Shown here: positions 1-10,700 of the stretch, piece by piece
Layout: the number at the start of each line of letters is the position of its first letter
Numbering within the stretch: the stretch's first letter is position 1
Origin: Lytechinus pictus
Taxonomy: Eukaryota > Echinodermata > Echinoidea > Temnopleuroida > Toxopneustidae
Length of the DNA: 64,000 bases
Assembly (NCBI RefSeq): GCF_037042905.1
Contig: NC_087252.1
Span: forward strand, 25,282,994-25,346,993
Reading direction: 5' to 3'
Notes under the pieces: generated by a model
The model's input: only the letters and a program-made list of their open reading frames with translations
The model's database searches: none
Told to the model about the DNA's origin: nothing
Program-made: the position numbers and the translations under genes

Positions 1-1300
1 TTGTGTGCAAAGGAGACGGGAGGACATGCAGGAGGACACGCTGAAGGTGTGGGTGAATAAGACATCAACCTTTCAAACATCATTTCAGAGGAATGCCTTG
101 ACTCTACATTCCAAAAATTACTTGGAAACCTCAAAAACATCCTATTCTATCATGTGCAGATTTTACCCTCTTTACCAAAACTTGGAAAAAGTGTCATCTT
201 CACCCATTGTCATTAACATTAATTCGGTCATGCGTGACACAGATGGTACAAATAGGGTATCAATTGAGAGCTGAGGTGTTCTTTTCTCATATCCATGCAG
301 AATAATTTCACGAAATGAAATATGATACGAATATCAGCCCTCTATATTTGGATTACTCTTTTTTCTGAAACGCACTGTATACATTTGAAGTTAAAAGAAC
401 CTACAATTGCACGTTGCCAGGATTTAAGAGAGAGCTGTTGGACATTCATTGTATTTACGCGCTGCAATCGACGGTGCGAGCAGATCATTGACACCAAAGT
501 TAAACGACGCTCACGCAGATGTCATGTTCTGAATGCCCAAACCCTTGATTCTCAGTTGCGTACGCTTTGGCTGCTTTTCGAAACCTTCTGTTTTGTGAAG
601 TGGCGTCATCAGATGTTTGGGCCAACGTACGCCGATATAGGTATCACATGCCTAATTCATTTCCCAAAGACTCGTGTGTTAAAGTGGCACTTTGAAAAAA
701 ATCATAAAAGATAAAGAGGAAATTCGAGGGTTGAATGTTTACTACCAGTGGACAGGATATATATCTGACATTCCATATCTGACCAGAAAAGGGTACCTCG
801 ACCGGCTCATTTTAAAAATAAATCGGCATTTATAAAGATTACACCTGACAGGATCAAATTCATCACTTGAGAGAGTAAAATGGTCCTAATTCTTCCACCA
901 GTAACAAAATAGTTCCAAAGTAGTGATATATCTTTCCAATTTGGAAAAAGGAAGTTCAGTAGGTACCCTCCCTAGAATCAGTGTTAGATTGTCAGTCATA
1001 TTCATTCATTTTTGTCAATCAGCAATATCAAATTTGAAAATTGAGAATGGGTTGACTCGAATGAATATCTTTTGCCTGCCAGTTGTAATTAGGCCCGTGA
1101 AACCTCTCGTCAAAAGCAGCATTAGACCCGTGTTTACAGCACCGTCCTACAGCGCCCTCTTGAATCCAGCGAATGTGCACATTTAAATTAGCTTCATAAG
1201 CTACAGTACTCTATGAATAATAATAATAATATATAATATGTTAACAAAAAACCCAAATCTTTTTCTAATTTCACTTCGAGAAACAAAATGCATGCCGCTA
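1..1300. other. Left flank without a recognised gene
   Basis: No exon could be supported here. Open frames of 89 and 130 codons exist on the plus strand, at 5-274 and 322-714, but they show no domain, no signal peptide and no splice context. The DNA probably lies downstream of the minus-strand Ly6-like gene. Confidence 0.4.
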
Positions 1301-1312
1301 ATGCACTATTTG

Positions 1313-1318
1313 TTTATT
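1313..1318 (-). terminator. Candidate polyadenylation signal of the Ly6-like gene
   Basis: On the minus strand an AATAAA hexamer lies about 120 bases after the TAA stop at 1435-1437. It is the first canonical hexamer downstream of that stop, with a GAA-rich microsatellite in between. No transcript evidence is available from the sequence alone. Confidence 0.4.
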
Positions 1319-1325
1319 TGAATTT

Positions 1326-1416
1326 AAAAAAAAGAAGAAGAAGAAGAAGAAGGAGAAGAAGAAGAAAAAAAGAAGAAGAGGGGAGGAGGAAGAGGAGAAG
1401 AAGAATAAGAAGAACC
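1326..1416. repeat. GAA/AAG-rich microsatellite
   Basis: An imperfect run of AAG and AGG triplets. It creates artificial Lys/Arg-rich and Leu-rich reading frames. It would lie in the 3' UTR of the minus-strand gene. Confidence 0.85.
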
Positions 1417-1434
1417 AGAAGAGTCCCTACAATC

Positions 1435-1778
1435 TTAAAACTCCTTAGCAAAAATAGCCATGAGAAGAGCAGCAATGACGACGACGACGTCGGTACGCAG
1501 AGACCCAGCCCCTCCAACAATAGTCCCGTTGAGGGGGCATACAATGTTTGCATCCAGCTGGGTTGTGTCTGCCTGAAATATCATTGGCAAACGTCCTACC
1601 AACGGAGCCGCTGTGTCAGTGATACCATAGTCATCGCGATAATTCAAAATATTTCCGAGCAAGTCGGATCGGGCATCATTATCTTCACTGCATGTATTAC
1701 TTTTGATTGTCTGCACACATCCCAAAATGGTGGCACTGAAGGTCACTGAAGGTAGACTGGGATCTACTATTCCCGTCC
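1435..1778 (-). CDS. Ly6-like gene, terminal coding exon
   Basis: It begins after a CACAG acceptor at 1781-1779 in phase 1 and stops with TAA at 1437-1435. It encodes 114 residues plus stop. Cysteines lie in LGCVQ, NTCSE and IVCPLN, there is an NGT glycosylation site, and the last 17 or so residues are hydrophobic without a long charged tail, as in GPI signal sequences. Confidence 0.65.
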
Positions 1779-4700
1779 CTGTGCGAGAAAAGAGGAAAAT
1801 ATACAAAGAAAAAATATTCTTGTAAAAAATTCTTCTATTTGATCATGCTCAATAGTTTTTTAGTGTACCTTATCGTTTTAAAACTTGACCATTATAGCCT
1901 ACAAGCTTAAGACACGAAATTCAAATCATATAAAATCATTTGATTACACCAATGTGATAAACATTACAAATATATGAGATGTAATACATGTATGAGATGA
2001 ATAAAAAAAATGCACAAAGGTCAGATTTGAATATTATACAAAGAAATGTATATCATCAGGATCACTGTTGTCAATTTATTGACTTTGAACCAGGTAGAAT
2101 TAGTTTTTTCCTTTTTCCCTGTTTACCGACGAGACAAGATAAAAGATGGACATTTCCAAACAAGGTCAGTTAATATTCATTGGCTCTCGTGAAGTATGTT
2201 CATACTTGAATCATGCATATTATCTCCATGGCTGATGGTACTAAGGGCGTCGACCCATCTTTCGGATTTTTTTCAATTTTTTTTTAGCGCGCCTTACGCG
2301 CCAAATTTTTAATACAAAATGTTCAGAAAAATGGGCAATTTTGTATTTTCAGAAGTTGTATATGCCAAGTGGTTTTAAAGCAATTTCCAATGAATTTTAT
2401 AATATATATTAGCATTGTAGCATATTAGCATTGCTCCTTCTGTCATTTCATTTAAGAGAATGTTTAAAAGAACTTGTAATTTATCAATAACTTGCGGAAC
2501 ATCCACTGTTGTGCTTATTTTGTGTTAGCATGACCTTGATGATTTGGTGTATATTATCAGTATTTTCAAGATGTCCTTCTTAATTAATTTGATTTATTGA
2601 TATTTTATTATACGTCAAACGAGTGCCCGTCTGCGTTTTGTTTGCTGCAAAGTTTGTTAATGTTTCGTTTTACATTCAAATCCTAATGTGAATCTTAATG
2701 CTGTAACATTCTGTACATACGTTATGCATTTTGTAAATATGTTTATTGTTATTCAGGGCCCCATGGAAGACCACTACGTATTGGTGAATGGGCTACCCTG
2801 TCAAAATATCAGAAATAAATAAATAAATAAATAAATACATTGTATATTATGACTTATTCAATTTGTCAAATTATTGGGGGAGGCAAATCGATATGCCCCC
2901 CCCCCCAAAATAAAAAAATCATTACCCACCCCCTCCACCAGGATCGACTCCTCTGGTAATGAGACAATTTTAAATTGCATACAGATTGCACTTGCCAACT
3001 TGTCTACTTGGAGACGACATGTGGACATATACTGTACATCGTGTCAAGGTTTTTAACCCCAAAATAAGGATATTCCGTACCGAAAAAAATTGACAAGCAA
3101 AAAAAAAAGAAAAAAGGTTCTTTACTTTCAAAAGAGGGGGGCACATCTCCGTTCTAATGGCATTTTTACATTAAAAATTTTAATTTTACTTCTCAAAGGG
3201 GAGGGGGGCACATGCCGGCTGTGCCCCCCCCCCTTGGATCCGCCAGTGCTCACACCCTTAGGGTTATTACCATTGATTGTAGCGCGTCCACAAGCGGTCA
3301 TGTTGTTCCAGCACGTCACTTCTGGTAGATTGCTCATATTGCATGGCAGATCAAAGAGATTAGGCTGGGTTTGTAAGGATATACAAGCCTTGCACTTGAG
3401 TTGTTGACCTAAACCAGGAAGAAAGAGAAAAAGAGACGTTAAAATAACACTTTTTTAAATCCATTTCTCATAATGTAGACCTACACCTCCGGTCTACAAT
3501 CAAGAATGTGTGAATCCTCTTTTATCAATTCTCATTTCATACAAACTGCAGAATTTTGTTAAAAACGTGGATTTTAATGTCAAAAGATCAGATTTCAACT
3601 TTAGCTGATATGAATTCAAAACAATATTGAGAATCTTATTATTCCCACAAATGACAGATTAAAGTTTCAATACTCTTTTTTTTTTCATTCCGAATCGACA
3701 TATTACACTTTAATATGAAATAATAACCATATACATGTAAATCAATTAAAGGGAATATAGTACTATGTTATGAGGCGCCGATTGTACCAGTATTATATAG
3801 AGCAAATATTTGTTATATAATCATTATTTATTAAATAATAACAATTATTTATATATAATTTGCACTTTATTTGTTGTTTTTACGCGTTGCGTTTTGCGCA
3901 CTGCGTTTCTTGATGCTGTTAACTAATAAATTCATCATTTCCTGATGAAGCCCTATGGGCGAAAATTTGATCTATTTTTTCATTCTCTATATATATATAC
4001 ATATATAATAGGACGTGCTACATCTTTTTGAAGTATGCCTAATGCAAAAACAAAACGAAGTAAAAAAAAGTGAAGAAAACTAAATAAAATGAAGGAGTTG
4101 TAAAAGGGGAAGCTCTTGAATTAAATCAAGTTAAAATCAGAGTGTTTTTGGACTACATATCCTTTTAATTGTTCATGGTTGTAGGGTATAAGAAAACAAA
4201 ATAATAGGGTGCGCTATGTTTTTTTTGGAAGTATGCCTAATGCAAAAACAAAACGAAGTAAAAAAAAAGGGAAGGAAAAAAACATTGTAGGAGTTAAAGG
4301 GGAAGCTCTTGAAATAAATCAAGGTAAACGCTGAGTCTTTTGGACTGTAAATTATGTTAATTCTTCATGGTTGTATAGGATTTAAAAAAATACCGACTAA
4401 TGGATTAATGGAAATAAAATTAGCTCATTTTACCGTATATCTGGATATTTCATGTTTGGTTCTATTTACCAATTCCTTCATACCAACCATTTATTTTGAA
4501 ATAATTATATTGTTGTTATGAGAGAGGGGGGGGGGGGGGCACAAAAAGGGAGGTGTAGGTCCCATTACTGTATTTTAGCCTACCCCTGTAATCCAAATCA
4601 GAAGTAGACCCCCCACCCTCACTGGAGAGAATACAGAGTCCCGTAGTGTGTGCTAGTTGTGTTCAAAGTGTGGAACACAATATGAAATCACCTTCACACT

Positions 4701-7700
4701 GTTATAGTAGAGAGTTTTAATCGCATACTCACATAGTCGACCATGTGACAATCGAGGTGTCCACAGTGTGAAAATATATTCACGCTGTTGAATTTGAGCA
4801 TCTTAACAGTGTGAATGTTTTCACATAGTCCACAATGTGAACACACTTGCCCGTATTCTGATAGCAGGTTTAACTTAAACTCAGGTTTAAAGCTGTAGTT
4901 TAAGTATGGATAGCCAATTGTTACATAAATCACTAACTGTAGAGATATCATACTTCAGCTCATTTGGCTCTCAAATCGTTCATACTTGTCTAGGAAGTAT
5001 AAGCAGATTAATGTCTTTACCATCGATGAATCAGGAAAGAGCGCAGTAAACATAGGAAACACACAACTTATTAATAATTTTGATACTTATGGCTTCCCAT
5101 ACTTAAACCACAACTTTAAACCTGGGTTTAAATTAAACCCGACTTCAGAATACGGGCCACTGTGATCAGACTGTGTGACACTGTGTTCTGTATAGCCCCC
5201 CATCCATCAAAATAGCCTGGCATCCACCCCACCCTGGTGGTATGGCTTAATCATAATAATGCTGGTCGCTTGTATCTTATGTTCTCGTATATAGCATATC
5301 ACCTTAATTTAAGGGCTTATAAAAAAAAGGGGGACTGAAATAAAACATCCCCAAAAATATTTTACTAGCAAGCTTTTCTAAATAATGAATAGAATAATTA
5401 TCAACTGCCAATATATTTAGAGAAAATTATATATTCCCTTGCCATACTTAGCAACAATTAATCAATGTAAACACGGCTTCAACATACTTGAGTATTTAAT
5501 TTCTTACAGGAATATCCAGTTGATATTGATACCAGGAAGAAAAATAGACATAAGTATAAAAATTGTAGTAAACAAGCCTATTAAATAACCCACAAAATAA
5601 CGATTTCGGTACTGGTCTATAAGCCTCGACGTCCAAAAAAAATACAAAGACGATCTTAAACCGGATCTACCTTCTTGAAAGAGGACAGGGCTCACAAAGC
5701 GTTGCGATTGGTCGGTGGGTAAACAATTCTAGGCTTGGTATTTTTTTAAGGATGTGTTGTTGTACTCTCTCAAATCAAAATACACATTCACATTCCATAA
5801 GCAAGTTGTACAAACTATTTGAAACATTATTATAAATTATACAATAAATCCATAACAAATATAATTATACAAATTATACATCAAACTTCAAAGATACTAG
5901 AAATTAATACTAATGCGTTTCAGCAATTACAAAATGAAATATTAACAAGATGTATGAAATGATGAGAGAAAAAAAAAGATAAAAAGAGTTGTTTTACCTC
6001 CCACCCCCCCCCCCCTCCCTAGGTTAGGAGCACCCTCCCCTTTTTATGCCTATACTCTTCATAGAAGGGACTACAATTCTCCGTATTGTTTTTTTTCTGT
6101 GTTTTTGTTTATTTTGTTATGTGATTTTGGTATTATTAATACCATCGATTGTAAACACAATGTGTACGATCAATCGCTTAGAAGTGTGATATGCCGTGGT
6201 GCCGTGGCCGAGTGGTCTAAGGCGCCTGGCTAAACATGGAAAGTCCGGGGTTTGATCCCCGGCCGCGGCACCTATGCCCGTGAGCAAGGCATTTGATCTA
6301 CAATGCTCTTTTATCCTGCTTTCAAATAAATGGAAATGCTATATGCATTATTGGAAACTAGATGTGCACTTGTTTAAAAAAGAAACAAAAATATGGGGCC
6401 GTTGGTCTCCTTTTCTCCCATCGTAATCTAACCATTAAAAATATCAAAAATGAGGATATTTTTCTGATCATTTTTCTTTACCTATCAGGATACTTTTAAA
6501 AAGGTAATATTACGGGAAACATTCTGCTGGTATGCTATAGAGTTACCAAGGCAACTTCACAGGGGCGTATACCCTTCTTTTTTCAAGTAGGAACAAGAGA
6601 GGCGGAAAGAAAATGATGTAAGAAATAACAAGAATATATGAAAATAAGAGATCCCGGTTTTGTAACATTACAACACCCTATAATTCAATTGAGAAATATA
6701 GAAGGTCTTCGTGCCCCTCGTCGCCCCCCCCCCCCCGGCCCTAAATCAATCTTCCTCGTACCACCCCTGACAATTCCAATGGCGGTGCTCGCGTGTGGAA
6801 AACATGATAATTTGACTTTATACGACTATTTCAAGTTATTGCAATGAAAATATAGTAGAATAATTATGAAAGGGGGAGACAGGAGATTGGGTGCTGCAAT
6901 TACCCTTACTTTTATTACTTGGATTCCGAAATGATCTGGTGGAGGGGTCGCGTTACCTCCGCCCCCCCCCCCCCCTCTTCCCATATCAGAATATGCCTGC
7001 GTGTCCCCTGTAAAGGGGTAGGGTACCCTCATGTTTTAAGCATGTGAAATTCGAGAGATCGGGTCATAAATATACTTCATGTATAGTCTTAAATCTATAC
7101 CTGGGATAAGAACGCGAAGACGAGCGCTATAATTTCTGTAAAGAGATTTATCTGATTATTTTGTAAAACACAAGTAAAACAAACTGTCATCTTTTCACAA
7201 AAAAAATTAAATTTTGTTTGATTTGAGCACTACAATAGTTTATTAATCGTCTCATATAATAAAAAAGGCATACATAAATTTGCTTTATTAGGCTTCAAAC
7301 CACAAAAATCAAGTAGTACATGTTCATATTTTTATTTCATATTGTTCTATTTCCATAATTTTTATTTAACAATCAACTTTGTTCAGATACGTGAACTGCA
7401 AGTGGTGCACAACTGCACATTAATTCATAATGTATAACCGGCTATTTGGTTGGGCATGGAGGGGCTTTTTTCGAAGCTGGACTTGAAGATAGCAGCCCCT
7501 GTAACTTGGATTTATGGGGGGTATGGTGCATTTAAAAGATAGAAGAAAAGAGGATAAAAAAGATGGCTATGTTAAGCGAAGATACGCAAAATAAAGTGAG
7601 TCAAAAGGAAGGAACTTGCCAAGCAACATGTGAGCTGTCGTCCCAGTGAGTTATCTTAAAACCAGTACGAACTTTAGTACAGGATCTAAAGCACTAGCGT

Positions 7701-10700
7701 ACCTACCTTCATAACTTAAAAACAATTCCTGTCATCCGGTTTGAGACCTGGACACTGAAGAACCATAACATTTCCTTGTTTCGGATTCCGATCCACAAAA
7801 TCTTTGCATGAATTATCGCGGGTAAATGCTAAAACATGTGGTGCTTAAAGGACAAGTCCACCCCAACAAAAAGTTGATTTGAATAAAAAGAGAAAAATCC
7901 AACAAGCACATCACTGAAACTTTCATCAAAATCGGATGTAAAAAAGTTATGAAATTCTAAAGTTTCGCTTAATTTCACAAAATAGTAATATGCACATCCC
8001 GGTCAGTATGCAAATGAGGGAACTGATGACATCACTCAGTCACTATTTCTTTTGAATTTTATTATACAAAATATGAAATATTCTAATTTTCTCCTCATTG
8101 TCCTGTGAAAAAAAGTTTTATTTCACCCTGAACATGTGGAATTACCATTGTTTAACGTTTTATGGTAAAGTCATGTTGGTCCTTATTGCCAAGTCTGTAA
8201 AAATAGAATTGTATAATTCAAACAATAAAAAACAAAAGAAATAGTTATTTTTTTTTTTTAGTTTTTTTTTTAAGAACAAGTGCACACCTAGTTACAAATA
8301 ATGCGTAAAGCATTTCCTTTTATTTGAATGCAGGATAAAAGAGCATAGGTGTCGTAGCCGGGGATCGAACCCCGGACTTTCCATGTATAGCCAGGCGCCT
8401 TAGACCACTCGGCCACGGCACCTCCATGAGTGAGTGACATCATCGATTCTTCCATTTGCATGTGACTAAGTTGTGCATGGAACTATTTTGTGAAAAATAA
8501 GCGAAACTTTAAGATGTCATAACATTCTCATTTTACATCCGATTTTGATGAAATTTTCAGCATTATGCTTGTCTGATTTTTCTTTATTGATTCAAATCAA
8601 CATTTTTCTGGGGTGGACGTGACCTTTAATTTCATTTTATTTGATCTTCCTGTAAGAACTTCTGCATTTTGACACCATGATCACCAACCTGCGCCTTTTC
8701 ATTTCAGAGATACCATTATACCATGGGCGGAAATCCCAGGGGGGACAGGGGGACGTGTCCCCCCTACCAAAAATAGTAGGGGGGACACAATATCAAATGT
8801 CCCCCCTACTATTTTTGGTCTTTTATGATGGAGAAAAATGCATCATTCACATTCGAAATAATACATGTATTTTGGACTAAATGACCTAACATTTTGGGTG
8901 AAAACCTTTGTTTATTTTGCTTGTCAAATTTTCAAGAGTGAATAAAATAAGATGAGGGGAAAACTTAGAAAGAATATTTCATGTCACTATATAAAATTTT
9001 CGCTCGCGCTTCGCGCTCGCATTGCCTGTTAGGTGATTTTTCAATATGGAGCTTAGATATCATGTTTGGAAGTCAATATACATTATACATTTCACCTCGG
9101 AAATCGAACTTTCATTATTTTGTGTGATTTACAAACGGATTAAAAAAAAAGTGATTTATAAAAGTTACAGCTTTATGGTCTGAATATTGGCATTTTCTAC
9201 TCGCACTGAGCGCTCGCAAAATTCGATTTATTCAGTATCTATTATTTTTGTGTATTCCATTTAGATTGAAAATATCCCTTTTCAAGTCTGATTGTCAAAA
9301 CGTAGCAGATAGTGCTACTTGTATTTTGATTGGCGATTTATGTATGTCTCAATATTGATTTTCATGACAGTTTATCAAAGATTTTGGCTCGCAATTTGCG
9401 CTCGCATTGATGGTTAAAAATATTTTAACTGATGCATTCTATTCCTAATTACAAAAGTGCTTGAAATGTCCAGTTTTCAGGCCATAATATCATCAGATTT
9501 CCCGCCCGCAAAATGCGTTAATAAATAAGATATAAATTTAATGATTAAATTGTCCCTTTTGTTTCATCTCGCGCTTAGTAAGAGGAATAGGAAGATAGTC
9601 ATCATTTCCATATGACTTGTCCTATAAGGATGTCCCGGTCCTATGGCAAACCTCAAATAATAATGAAATATTAAGTGTGATCCATATCCACCTCACAATT
9701 TTCCTACAAAGTGCATGAAATATATAGCTGAAATTGACTCTTTTTTTTTCAGATCAGAATATCAAAAAGTTTAAGCTCGCGCTTCGCGCTCGCTGATAGA
9801 TGTGTAAAATGCCGAGATTCTAGGTCTAAATCTGAAAAACGCTTATGTTTATTCAGATATTCAATTCGTTCTCTATTTAAATCATTATCCAGTTTCAGAT
9901 TACAATATCAAAAATTTTGTGCTCGCATTATTAATGTAGAAAGATCCCCTATTACTCATCCTTTTCATGATTTACAAAACATGAGTGTCCCGTTTTTAGG
10001 TCTAAATCTCGAATTTTTCTGCTCACGCTTCGCTTACATCAATTGTTTAGTTATATAGCTACCCTGTTCACCATTACAAAAATTGATTAAAATTTTCGAT
10101 TCTTTTTGAAAAAATGTCAAAAATTTTCAGCTCGCGATTCGCGCTGGCATTTATTGTTGAAATATGTAACGTCTTCATGGCTAAGTGCAAGCAGTCCTTA
10201 ACAAGTACCTTTTTGATCAATTCAAATTAAACGTATATGAACATTTTCTGGCTGCATTTTGCACTCGCTTTATTTATGTAAGGACCGGGTGTAAGAAAGA
10301 CCCCCAATTACTCATCCTTTTCATGATTTACAAAACATGAATAGAGTGTCTCGTTCTTAGGTCTAAATCTCAAAACTTTCCGCTCGCGCTTCGCGTTCGC
10401 ATCAATTGTTTAGTTATATACCTATTATATGTTTAAGTTACAAAAAGTGCTTAGAATTTCCAGTCTTTAGGTAAAAATTTCAAAAATTTTCAGCTCGCGC
10501 TTTGCGCTCGCATTATTTGATTGTTGAAATATGTAGCGTCTTCATGGCTAATTGCAAGCAGTCTTTAACAGGTACCTTTTCCATCAGTTAACCTCTGCTC
10601 GCACTTCGCGGTCGTGGTAAATATTTAGTTGTATATACATCTTTTTCAGGATAACAAACATTGCCCAAAATGTTCAAATTTTAGGAAAAAAATACATAAA

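Noticed and set aside
322..714. 130-codon open frame near the left edge
   Set aside because: No domain, signal, splice context or repeat relation could be seen; likely chance.
6195..6270. Functional tRNA gene
   Set aside because: A and B boxes and the acceptor stem are present, but the anticodon arm does not pair and the sequence continues into a SINE body shared with 8245-8426.
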